DNA from: Neocallimastix lanati (nom. inval.)
Taxonomy: Eukaryota; Neocallimastigomycota; Neocallimastigomycetes; Neocallimastigales; Neocallimastigaceae
Reading direction: 5' to 3'
Length of the DNA stretch: 57,500 bases
NCBI GenBank assembly: GCA_016946835.1
Contig: JACVTC010000038.1
Location: forward strand, 725,001 to 782,500
Positions 46,916 through 57,500 of this stretch are shown here, in pieces. Under the pieces are notes generated by a model. It made no database searches, had not been told where the DNA came from, and saw nothing but the letters and a program-made list of their open reading frames with translations. How positions within the stretch are numbered: position 1 is the first letter of the stretch; each line of letters begins with the position of its first letter. Position numbers and translations under genes: made by a program.

Positions 46916-48847
46916 TATTAAAGAATTAAAAATAAATAATAGATAATAATAAAAGAAAAAAGATGCAAATGATTTAAATTTATTAGCTGAAAATTTTATT
47001 TATTTAATTAAGAGATAATTAAATTTTATATTGATTTAATATATTATATTATAGTATTTTATATTATATGATTATATTATAATATATGGAGTTTATATAC
47101 TATGTATTTCTTTATATTAAAATAAATAATAAAAAAAAAACTAATTCTATCCTTCCCTTAATTACTAATTTAAATTTATTAGGATATAAAGTTCGCTAGA
47201 CATTGTGATTTATAGATTAAATTAATAGAAATGTTTATATTCTAATTTATGTATTTAATTAAATTGTTATTTCTATATATTAAAATTAATATTCGATGAT
47301 TTTTATGTATATTTATGTACTAATCCATTATATAATAGTTTATATTTAAAATATATATATATATATATATTATTGAAATATATTAATAATATTTTTATTA
47401 ATATATTATTAAATTTTTATATATGTCAATAGTTTATTATAAATATATGAATATATTATATTTAATAAACTTTTTTTTTCTGTTAAATTATTCTTTATTT
47501 ATTTTATTTATTTAATTATTATTTAATTATTATTATTTAAATATTTATTTAATTATATGTTCCTATATTTTTGTTTTGTTTTTAATGGATATTGAAAAAA
47601 ATATATATATATAATAAAATATGATTAATTTTAATTTTTTTTTTTTTTTTTTTTTGTAATTTTTTATTTATCACTATAGAGAAAACAAATATATTTTTTT
47701 TATTTATACAACAGAAAAAGTAGATTTGTTAAGATATTAAAATTTGTATGTTTTAATATTAAGTAGTTATAAATAAATAAAAAAAAAGAAAAATATAATA
47801 CACGTTAAAAGGTGTAGACAAAACAATAAAATCTAAAAAGAAAAAGGAAATATAAATTAAAAAAGTGAACAATAATATAAATTAAATTCATTATTTTTAA
47901 TTTTATTTTTTTTTTAAAAAAAAAAAAAGAAAGCAAAAAAAAATAGTATTATAGATTTTTTTTATATTTGGTAGATTATTAAAAATAATATACTTTTCTA
48001 TATAAATTTAATAGTAAACAAATATAAAATACATATTAAAAGTCCAAAATATTTATCATAGCATTTACCAACAAATAAACAATAAAAAAAAAAAAAAAAA
48101 AAAAAAACTTATAGTATTAATATTTATATAAATATTTTAAACGTTTATAGAAAAAAGATTATTAATAGTAATAATAATAAAAAAACATTTAAAAAAGTTT
48201 ATATATTATAATAAGTTTTTTTTAGAACAAAATACTAGATTTCTTTTTTAGAAGGGAAAATATATATAAAGTTTATATATTTGAAATATTTATATTGCAC
48301 TTTTATTTAAAAAAAAAAGTTAACGAAGAATTAAGAATTATTAATTCATTAACGTTAATACACTTACGATAAAAATATAAACTTTGTTTATGAGGATATA
48401 TAATTTAAATAAAAATTAATATTTTCATTAAATAGAGTTAAATTAAAGTAAGAAATACCGAAAATTAGTAATTATAGTATTTAAATATATAATAGAATAA
48501 ATATTTTAAGTTTTCTAAATTAAATACCCTTAGAAACATAAAATATTTTATAGAGTTTTATAATTTTATTATTTGTAGAAGTAATTTTTTAAAAAGCTTA
48601 TAGAAAAAAATATTAAAAGTATTTTTTTTTTGTCAAACTAGTTTAGTAGTTATATATTTTTTAATAAGTTTTTTATTTATTTAAAAATTTTTTAATTTTT
48701 TAGTATATATTAAATTTATTTCTTTTTTATTAGTTAACAATCAACGCAATTTTTAAGCAAATAAAAAATAACAATCGAATAAATTGTACTTTTTATTTTA
48801 AAAAAAAATAAATAATAATTTTTAATTTTTAAATAATCAAAACAAAA
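46916..48847. other. intergenic, upstream of the ParB-like gene
   Basis: AT-rich sequence with TA and poly(A)/(T) runs. No coding sequence, repeat family or named promoter element was seen. Confidence 0.55.
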
Positions 48848-50363
48848 ATGACTGTTAGTGAAGTTGAATTCATTGCTTTTGGTAGCGATAACGCTTGGTA
48901 TATTAAATGGGGAGATGGTAGACAATCTTGGAATAACTTACCACACTCTTTGCACAATAAATTAAATGGAAGACAAAAGTAAATATTAATAAAAATAATA
49001 ATAATAATAAAAGAAAAGAAAAAGAAAAAAATATAAATATTTTATGAAAATATATAAACATAAAAGTTTATAAATAATTTTGTATACGGAATATTTTTAT
49101 TATAGTTTTTCCAAATAAATAAAAAAATATTAGTTTTTTTTTTAAAAAAAAAAACTTTTTTTTTAATATAAAAAAAATTTATAATAATAATTTTTATTTA
49201 ATATATATTTATTTTAAAAAAAATTTAAAAGATCTTTGCCTGAAGTTGTATTTTTAAGTTTATCACCAAATGATGATTGGTTTGTTCGTTTTGCTGATGG
49301 TTCTACAGGATGGAGTGTATGCAGTGATGAAATGGATCTTTTATTACAAGATAAAGCTCATCGTGGTGTTCAAAAAGTTATTTTTGGTCAAGATAAATCT
49401 TATCTTATTATGTTTGCTAATAAGGAAACTGCCTGGAATGGTATTCCATATCTCTTACACAAAAAAATCATGGAACGTCAAGAGTATGTTGAAAAATAAA
49501 TAAATAAAAATATAATAAAATAAAATATATAAAAAAACAAAGAAAAAGAAATAAGAAAAAAAAAATAGATACTATAATAATAATAGAAATATTTATAAAT
49601 TATAATTTTTCTTCATTTATTATGAAATTTTTAATTAAAAAAAAAATTCGAAGATAATTAATTTAATTTTTTAATTAATTAATAATAATAATAATAATAA
49701 TTTAATGAATAATTCAATAGAGAAAAGGATGTTTATCTTGATGAAGTAGCTCTTTCTGGTGATGGTTCATGGTACGTTAAATTTACTGATGGTAGATATG
49801 GTTGGTATGGTTTACCATCTACTTTAGATCATGAATTAGAAAGACGTGATGATGGTGCTAAGAAATTATGGTTATCACCAGCTAATGATTGGTCATATTT
49901 CGTTTTATGGGAAGATGGTACTTCTAATTGGCATCATGAAGATTCTTTCACTGAATCATTAGATATTGAAGATGATAATGAATCATTAGTTTCTGATACT
50001 GCTTCTACTGTTTATTTAAATGGTGAACCAATAGAACTTACTGAAGATAAAATTCTTTATCTTGATCCAAAAGATATTTTATATTCACAAGAAAGTATTG
50101 ACAACTGTTTCAGAGATGGTAGATCTATTCGTAGAACTATGAGATTATTAAGAAATGGGGAAATAAAAATAGAAGATTTCCCACCAATAAAGGTTTGTAT
50201 TGATAAATCTACTGGTAATTATTATACTACAGCAAATAAAAGATTATGGGTTTATCGTGAAGCTGGTCTTGAAGAAATTCCAGTATATTTAATTGATCCA
50301 CCAAGAGGTTTCTTCTATAGAAGAAGTGGTAATGGTTATAATATTAAAATTAAGGGAAACTAG
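48848..50363 (+). CDS. three-exon protein with W/DG repeats and ParB/sulfiredoxin-like C-terminus
   Basis: Spliced model: exons 48848-48978, 49232-49483 and 49721-50363 (introns GTAAAT..AAAAG and GTATGT..AATAG), giving 341 residues. The splice junctions keep frame and join related repeats. The N-terminal half has five copies of a roughly 40-residue repeat, W(Y/F)(I/V)(K/R)(W/F)xDGxxxW followed by LP.L: about 5-39, 48-82, 92-124, 131-167 and 176-204. A Ser/Asp-rich spacer follows. Residues 236-320 read YLDPKDILYSQESIDNCF, then a GRSIRRT motif, FPPIKV, NYYTTANKRLWVYREAG and IPVYLI. The order of a strand with DI..SI, a helix, PPIKV and a (D/A)N(K/R)RLW box resembles the ParB/sulfiredoxin fold, whose (D)GxxR box binds nucleotide. 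That assignment is from motif memory and uncertain. No signal peptide. The reaction is unknown. Confidence 0.85.
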
Positions 50364-50720
50364 AAATATAATAAAATAGATAGTAAAAAAAAAAAAAAAG
50401 AAAAAAGTATTTATAAATAAAGTTTAAATAAAATAAACTTAAATTATTAAAGTATTATAATGATGAATTTGTTTTCTTTTTATATATATATAGTTAATGA
50501 AATATAATGAATAAATTTGCATAATTAATCTTAATGAATAAAATAAAAAATTACAATGAATACATTTAAAAAATAACATTAATTTCATTAAAATATAGTA
50601 AATTTATTTTATTTTTTTTTAAAAAAAAATTTTTTTACTATATCTTGTTTATACCTTAGCTATTCACCATCTATTTCTCTTTGTATTATTATTAATAAAT
50701 TTTTTATTTTATATATCACG

Positions 50721-50756
<36 letters not shown>

Positions 50757-50980
50757 ACAGTATTATTATTAAAGTAATTTATAAATAAATAAATAAATAA
50801 TATTAATAAAAACATTTATAATTTAAAATATCGTATTTTAATATTTATATTTTTATTTTTATTTTTATTTTTATTTTTATTTTTTTTTTTTATTGGAAAT
50901 ATATTTTTATTTATTGTATTTATTATAGTAATGACCTAATATTCATATATATTTTAAATATAGAAGTCTTTTTTTTTAAA

Positions 50981-51025
<45 letters not shown>
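50364..51025. other. intergenic
   Basis: A 3' flank with 34 A residues (about 50724-50754), ATTTTT repeats (50850-50885) and an AAT array (50978-51025) that directly precedes the truncated LINE copy C. Confidence 0.55.
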
Positions 51026-51026
<1 letters not shown>

Positions 51027-52110
51027 TTATATTTACATAAAGCCAAATCTTTTATTAATGTATATTCTATTTCAAAAGATTTAAATATTCCTCCATTGTC
51101 AGCTAAGTGTGCTTTGTCTGAAGTCAAATGTTTTGATAAATGGAAAGATTCAAATTATATCATTTCCTATTTAGTTAATAATATTCCAAAATCTAGAAAA
51201 TATACATGGACGAAAGAAAGTAGAACTCTTAAACGTAAACTAGAGAAAAGAGATAGTAACGATAAAAAAAATCAAGGATTTTTATTGGAAAAGAGATATA
51301 ATAAAAACAGATTCGAAGAAATATCAGATTCTATTAAACTTTGTTATGAATATCCTGATCTTTCATATGGTTTCTATTGACTATTGAGAGCACGAAGCGG
51401 ATATAGATTAGATGCTAGAATTGCTAAAACTGCAAAAATAATAGATCAAATGTGTCCAAATTTTTGTCCCTGTTATAAAAGTAATAAACAATGGATAAGA
51501 CATTGGTTAATTGATTTTCCATTTTTCAATCATATTCGTAGTAAAGTCAATAATAAAATTTTATTTTTATATTAATGCTTTTAACCGTGGCAACCTAACA
51601 ATTGATATCGTTAATAGTAATAATAGTAATAATAATAGTAATAGTAATAATAGTTATAATAATATTAGTAATAGTATTATTAGTAATTTTAATAATAGTA
51701 TTGAAAATAATGTGTATGTTGATTCTAGTGTGTGTGTGTGAAAAAAGTGTTTAATTTCCTTCTTGGGGGAAGAAGTATTAATAACAGTACAAGGGAATGG
51801 AAGGATCTATTTAAGTGTCAGATGAAATCAAGTGCTTATTCTGATACTCCATTCTTGGTGGTTACTGCGGCTCTTCTTCAATCGATTATACCTAATTGCT
51901 ATTGGCCAGCAATGGTCTTTGTTCAATAGATTCAAATCGAATCGTACTACTACTACCAAGAACGTCAATGCTGAAGAAACTGGAAGACAAGCCAGCAGGT
52001 CTAGCGCAATCAATGAAGATTATAATATCATATCTTAAAATTATGATTAACATTGTGAAGTCAAAAATTAATTATTATACTACAATATAATAATGCCCTT
52101 GTGAAATCTT
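51026..52110 (+). mobile_element. 5'-truncated LINE, copy C (ORF2 C-terminus)
   Basis: Starts abruptly after an AAT array. One frame is open from 51026 to a TGA at 51378, with IPPLSAKCALSEVKCFDKW, IISYLVNNIPKSRKYTWTK and LEKRDS segments typical of the region after the RT domain. Past the TGA the same frame continues with RARSGYRLDARIAK and a CPNFCPCYK...HWLIDFPFF..IRSK cysteine/histidine motif (51384-51545). After a frameshift and an Asn/Ser-rich stretch (51600-51710) it resumes with FLLGGRSINNSTREWKDLF and LVVTAALLQSIIPN (51756-51900), then GRQASRSSAINED (51980-52020). It aligns with the 3' part of copy A (25600-26310). Fewer lesions than copy A, so a younger insertion. No RT domain is present here. 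Confidence 0.75.
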
Positions 52111-52166
52111 ACAGATATTAATTAAATGAAACTAGAATATATTATACCATTATTTTATTTTATTTT

Positions 52167-52197
<31 letters not shown>

Positions 52198-52239
52198 GTT
52201 CATTAAAATCATATTAATATCTATTAGTATCTATTGTAT

Positions 52240-54740
52240 AAATGTAGTGAATAGATCAATCGGTGAAAACCGTGTTATTATTAGTAATCTTTTGAATAAT
52301 GAGTATGTAAATATATATATATATATATAAGACGTGAAACCAATTATATAACCTCCTTCTCAGTGGAAGAGATGCAGATATTATTGATTGGACTGTTACT
52401 AACCTAACTAATAATACCTTCATTAATTACATATACTCTCTATAGAGTACTATTTCTCACATTATTTATAGGGCATATTGGTATATATATCATAGGCGTA
52501 TCTATCATGATTAATACATCACGATAATTATAGTCTAGATCTGATCCCACTCATATGATATATCTATTGATATTAAAAATCATAGTTAAATATCTAGATG
52601 AGTATATATTTATCGCGTTACGATAGATAAAAGATAAATAGCAAGGGTTTATAAGCTGATTTTTTTTTGGCTGTACATAGAATGGTAAGAAATGAATAAG
52701 AATCACCATGAAGAAAAGAATCTCCTAAATCTAAAGAAGTATTCGAAGTCTTGGTCAATAGTCAATAAAATAATAATAATCCTAAGGAGGAGGAGGATGA
52801 GAATGATTTTAAAGTTATAATAAAATCATCACGGATAAGCTTATCAAGAAGCTCTTATTAATGGATGAATGGGACTCAACCCTAATAAATGGTATTAGTT
52901 ACTCAAAGATTAATAAAGAATAAATATAATAAGAATCCCCCTATACAGAAATATCTCTAAAGAATGATCATAATAAGGGCTTTTTATCTTCAGTCTTGAT
53001 TTACGAGAAATGTAGTCAGTTAATGGTCAGTGATAATAATAATCCTTAAAGGGAAGAGATTAAAATATTATCACTGCAGTAACCATCTCATACCATCTAA
53101 GAAAACCACTCCTGAAAGAGAGACTTAAAATATACTGTGATTAGTAATAATCTGATTGTGGATTTCGCTAATTTAATTATCTTTGAATTATTGATCAATC
53201 TAGATCCAGGATTTATGATCAAATTACTTAAGAAGTTTAAGGCTCTTTTTCTTAATTTCAGAATTATGATGATATCAGTAGAAAAGTAACAGCATACCTA
53301 GTTTTTTCACATTGTTTTTCCACACTGAATACTTTTTACTGTCTTCAAATTTAAAAGAATTTATGCACTAGTTCATTCAATTTTTATTGAATAAAATTTT
53401 TTATTAACATTTTTTTTTTTTTTTCTGATTGTTCATTAGAAATTGTTCCTTGAACAGTCTTGATGATTTATAAAGGCTAAAGTAAAAGAATTTTAGTGAT
53501 AATATTAATTTTTAAAATATGGTTTCTCCTTCTTGGCGGAAATACAGTATATAAACTTTAAAGAGCCATTCCTTGGGAGATAAAGAAGGCATTTTATTAA
53601 TTAATATCTTTCAATTCAATCACCTTTAAGAAAGAATCTTCTTTTTTTTTTTTTTTTTTTTCTTATTTCATATTTTGTAGGACTTGCGAAAAATAATATT
53701 ATATATATATATATATATTATAATCTTATTATTATTCATACTAAAAGTGTTTAATCATCAATCATTGCTGGTATACATACTATCCATACTTTGATGATAT
53801 GGTATACTGACAAAAAATAAAAAATAAAAAAATAAAAATAAATAAATAAATTAAAGAATATTTTACTTTATAAATGAATTTTATCATTAACAAAAAAAAA
53901 AAAATTTTTTTTTTTCTATTATTAATACTTATGCCCTTTCTCAAGATCTTTTTATATTTTTCCTATTACTAGTTTCTACATGTCCATGTCAACTAAGTAT
54001 TTCTATAAAAATAATTAAAATCTAATTGCATCATTATAAGATCTTATAAAAGAATATTCTCTTTTTTTGAGTAAATATTTTTTTTGAACTAAAAGAATTT
54101 CATATTCTTAAAAAAAAAAAAAAAAAAAAAAAATTAGTGATTGAAGAGTATTGGCCAAATATTGAAATAAAAAAAAAAAAAAAAATAAAAAAAAAATATA
54201 TATATATATATTAAATGAAACCAATTATGATAAATCAAAAAATTTATTCACTCCTGGAAATTTATTCAATTTTTAGCTGTAGTTACACTCTTCTTTAGAG
54301 TTTTAATATTTGATTTAATTGGTATTTTTTGGGGAGAAGGGTTAAGATGTGAATATATAAGTACAATACCACTATTGCTTATCAGAAATGGTAGGTGGTA
54401 GATAGAGTTAACAGAAAATTATCCTTCTCCCCCCCAAAAAAAAAAAAAAAAAAAATGATGTCCATATTGTAGTATAAAGGTGATCAATCATTTATTCACA
54501 GGATATTTTGAATGATCCTTTTTTTTTTTTTTTTTTTAAAGTTTTTTCTTGGTTGAACTTTGGTTCTTAGATGAATAAGGAGTTCAATACTATAGGAAAC
54601 AAAGAGGAGGAAATATTTTAAAGAACTTCTATTAAAGAATTCAAATTCTAATGTTTAATATATAGTTAGCCTTGTAGATTACCTTATTAATACCATAGTA
54701 GTTATTAGTAGCTTTCTTTAAGTTAACATTTCGATTGGTA
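52240..54740 (+). mobile_element. tandem or nested LINE debris
   Basis: A mosaic of decayed LINE pieces. 52248-52310 repeats the GENRV..LLNNEYV segment found at 26157-26226. LLLSGRDAD (near 52350) and LLLGGNTVYK (near 53527) each resemble the FLLGGRS motif of copy C, implying several 3' ends in a row. 53925-54600 aligns with copy B (26925-27660), for example TATGCCCTTTCTCAAGATCT and GGTGATCAATCATTTATTCA. A Cys/His string (YYHCSNHLIPSK, near 53070) is readable but of unclear origin. All frames are heavily interrupted. Boundaries between elements were not resolved. Confidence 0.5.
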
Positions 54741-54834
54741 TAGTTAAAAATAAAAATAATAATAATAACAACAATAATAATAATAATAGAATAAATCCTT
54801 TATAACCAAAAAAGAGGCAATGTTTAATCGATAT

Positions 54835-54882
<48 letters not shown>

Positions 54883-54964
54883 ATTTATGAAAAATTATTA
54901 TGAATAGTATGATGACATATATGGAAATGTTAATTAATAAATATTATATTCCTCTTTTTGGTTC

Positions 54965-55008
<44 letters not shown>

Positions 55009-55168
55009 CTATTTTTATTTCTATTTCTATTATCCCTAAATCGTCTTTGACCATAGAATCACATATTTTTTTTTTTTTTTTTAATTTTATTTTATTGTTA
55101 TATCAATATATATTTCAGTTATAATTCCTGTTCTTTCAAAATCTTAAAACTTATTAAACTTAAACTAA

Positions 55169-55218
<50 letters not shown>

Positions 55219-55704
55219 ACTTATACTTTATACTCTTTAATTATGATATGTTTTATATAAAGCGTTCCATATCTAAATAGATACTTCTAATTATAAAACA
55301 TAAAACAAATAATTATCTCTTAATAAGATAAAAAAAAAAAAAAGCATCTTAAATATAAATAATTATATATATATATAAGTATATATTTATATATTATCAT
55401 GAAAAAATATGTATAATTATTTATTCTATTTTTATTTTATTTTATTATTTTAAAAGAATGCATCTATTCGCTTTCCAATAAATAAATTTATATATATATA
55501 TATATTAATATACGTATATATATATTAATAATAATTATATCAAATTTTCATAGAATAAATACCATTTAAAATTTTAAATGTATTAAATAAAAAAATAATA
55601 ATAATGAAAATAATAAAAATTATATTATAAATAAAATAAATAAAAAAATAATTTAAATTTTTAACATTCTTATAACAATTTCAATAAAAATTATACCCTT
55701 TTAA

Positions 55705-55788
<84 letters not shown>

Positions 55789-56089
55789 TTGCAAATTATA
55801 AATATTTTTTGGTTTTATTTAAAATTTATATTAATATAGAAATTTATTTAAATGGTTTAATAAGAAAGTAAAAATAAAATATACTAATTAATTATTTTTT
55901 TGTTTTGTATTGTTTTGTTTTTATCTTAATGTTATTATTATTGATGCTTATTAATAACTGTTAATTATAAATATGAATGTATTAATAGTTTTTATTTTTT
56001 TTTTTTTACAGTAACATATCTTTTTATTTTTGAATTTAAAATAAATGTAATATTGTTGTCAAAAAAAAAAAAAAAAAGCTTTATATATA
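54741..56089. other. intergenic
   Basis: Poly(A) runs of 42 and 47 (54839-54880, 55171-55217), a TA run (54971-55004) and an ATT array (55705-55789). No gene seen. The last 100 bases would be the 3' untranslated region of the minus-strand gene that ends at 56090. Confidence 0.55.
55705..55789. repeat. ATT trinucleotide array
   Basis: About 28 uninterrupted ATT units about 300 bases beyond the end of the elongin-B-like gene. Confidence 0.95.
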
Positions 56090-56877
56090 TTATTCAGCTG
56101 GTTCAAATTTTGGTACATCAACCACTTCCCATTCACCTGTTCCAACTAGTTATATATAATTTAAATATGTAATATTAATATAATAATATTATATAAAATA
56201 TATATATATAACATAATAGAAAGTTTAATTAAATTAAATTATTTTTAATAATAATAATAATAATAATAATAATCTATTAAAAATACAATAATAATAATAA
56301 TAATAATTATAATAAAAAAAATAAAATAAAATAATAATAATAATATAATAAAAATAAAAAATAAAATAAAAAGCAAAAAATTATAATAATATAAAAATTT
56401 AAAATATAATAATTATTTTATTAAAATACCATCTTTTGATATCCAATATGTCATATAAAGAATAGTATTATTTGATAAACCTAATTCACCAATGGTTGCA
56501 TCATCATCTAAACTTGAATATTGTTCATTTGGAAATTTATGAGATTCTAATTGTAAACGAATATCTGAAGGTTCCTTTTCATTTCTTAATGCTTTACAGA
56601 TTTTATTTTTTATGGTTAGTATATTATCAGTGACATATGCTTCAATAAAAATAATTGTCTTCTGGCGTTTAACTTTAATGCAACAAGTTTCAGACTTAAT
56701 TTATTATTTATCAATAAAAAAAAATTTTTGATATTAATATTAAATTCTAATTTATATATATATATAAAAATAAAAGAAAAAAAAATATAATAAAATAAAA
56801 AAAAAAAGAAAAGTTTTTTTGTAAAAAAAAAAAAAAAATAAAATAATTGAATTAGATAAACTTTTCAAAATTACCAT
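56090..56877 (-). CDS. elongin-B-like ubiquitin-fold protein, three exons
   Basis: Spliced model on the minus strand: exon 1 is the ATG alone (56877-56875), exon 2 is 56694-56430, exon 3 is 56145-56090; introns are 180 nt (GTAATT..TTAAG) and 284 nt (GTATTT..ACTAG). The product is 107 residues: MSETCCIKVKRQKTIIFIEA, a helix LTIKNKICKALRNEKEPSDI, RLQLES, LDDDATIGELGLSNNTILYM and a C-terminus GEWEVVDVPKFEPAE. The layout (KVKRQKTTIF-like strand, helix, PxDxRLxL, L.DDxTLGELG) matches elongin B, a ubiquitin-like subunit that pairs with elongin C in cullin E3 ligase and Pol II elongation complexes (about 118 residues in animals). Family assignment is by motif memory. The alternative is that exon 1 lies elsewhere, but the ATG carries a donor at once after it and supplies the right phase. 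Confidence 0.8.
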
Positions 56878-57500
56878 TTTTTTTATTTACTTTCAAATGA
56901 TTTTATATTAATATAGTTATTATATATAGTATCTATACAATAAAATATTGAATAATGTATGATCAACTAAAAATACATTGTGAATATATATATATATATA
57001 AAAAGAAGAAAAAAAAATAACATTTTAATATTATATATTCCATTTAAATATTATTTATATTAAAAATTTTGATATTTTTATTTTAAAATCAATTAAATAA
57101 ATGGCTTATAATTACAATATCATAAACTTAATAAAATAAAATAAAATAATAATAATAATATATTTAAAATTATATTTATGTTGGCTCTTACCTCTTACTT
57201 TTCAAGTATTTTTTTTTTTTTAAAAAAATAAAAATATAAAAAAAAAGTTTTTTATTAAAATTAAAATAAATTAAATAAGGTAAATTTTAAATATTTAAAT
57301 TATTTTAAAAGAAAAAATATATATATATAAAAATAAAAAATTAATTAATTTTAACCTAACCATTATTTTTTAATTAATTAATTTATATTAAATTTTGTGG
57401 ATTAGAATAATTTTTATTTAAATAAAAAAAAAAAAAAACAAAAAGAAAAAAAAATGAAAATATTATATTAAAACATTTCATAAAAATACTTTATTATGGG
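56878..57500. other. upstream region of the elongin-B-like gene and window end
   Basis: AT-rich, with TA runs and poly(A)/(T). A short GC-richer string (GTTGGCTCTTACCTCTTAC, 57179-57197) is the only sequence that stands out. No further gene could be identified before the window ends. Confidence 0.5.

Noticed and set aside
49236-49499. Separate small genes at 49236-49499 and 50139-50363
   Set aside because: Both are parts of exons 2 and 3 of the spliced gene at 48848-50363; the first runs past its GTATGT donor to a chance stop.
51378-51380. TGA codons in otherwise open frames (also 36371, 36585) as a sign that UGA is recoded to Trp
   Set aside because: In the related LINE copy A a Gly codon lies at the matching place, and the LRR gene has other lesions. 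The intact genes end normally and use TGG for Trp. Ordinary decay explains it.
51511-52090. Several overlapping short frames rich in Asn, Ser and Thr as independent genes
   Set aside because: They are frameshifted parts of one LINE C-terminal region and align with 25980-26310.

Overview
The window looks like nuclear DNA of an anaerobic gut fungus (Neocallimastigomycota; genus not resolved). Evidence: extreme AT content, long poly(A)/poly(T) runs, AAT/ATT and TTATTTA-type microsatellites, short AT-rich GT..AG introns, and two secreted GH10 xylanases carrying paired N-terminal CBM10-type fungal dockerins and a poly-asparagine linker, the arrangement used to dock enzymes into the fungal cellulosome. 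Genes are sparse and most of the window is intergenic simple sequence and transposon debris.

Layout. 1-10 kb: simple sequence, a MITE-like inverted-repeat element (1598-1868), a tRNA-headed SINE with a target-site duplication (4146-4662) and one isolated exon-like segment (6638-6717). 10.3-11.7 kb: a 495-residue low-complexity protein with two LLTPP motifs and SQDTIK repeats. 16.9-21.5 kb and 28.2-32.2 kb: two copies of a roughly 4-4.6 kb duplicated block, each with one GH10 dockerin xylanase. Between them (22.4-28.2 kb) lie two decayed LINE retrotransposons with recognisable AP-endonuclease and reverse-transcriptase motifs. 33.2-33.9 kb: remains of a repeat protein. 36.2-38.0 kb: a leucine-rich-repeat membrane-protein gene, damaged at the 5' end, with one 23-residue repeat per 69-nt exon. 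39.3-39.7 kb: a second probable SINE on the minus strand. 45.1-46.2 kb: a small coiled-coil gene and, just downstream, an inverted decayed copy of it. 48.8-50.4 kb: a three-exon gene with tryptophan/DG repeats and a ParB/sulfiredoxin-like C-terminus. 51.0-54.7 kb: more LINE 3' ends. 56.1-56.9 kb (minus): a three-exon elongin-B-like ubiquitin-fold gene whose first coding exon appears to be only the ATG.

Functionally, the two xylanases are the clearest unit: near-identical secreted endo-beta-1,4-xylanases for hemicellulose breakdown, recently duplicated together with their flanks. The other intact genes (disordered protein, coiled-coil protein, ParB-like protein, elongin-B-like protein) show no obvious link to them or to each other. 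I saw no CRISPR array, rRNA or functional tRNA gene. Spliced models were built by eye from splice sites and reading frames; family names rest on remembered motifs, not on searches.
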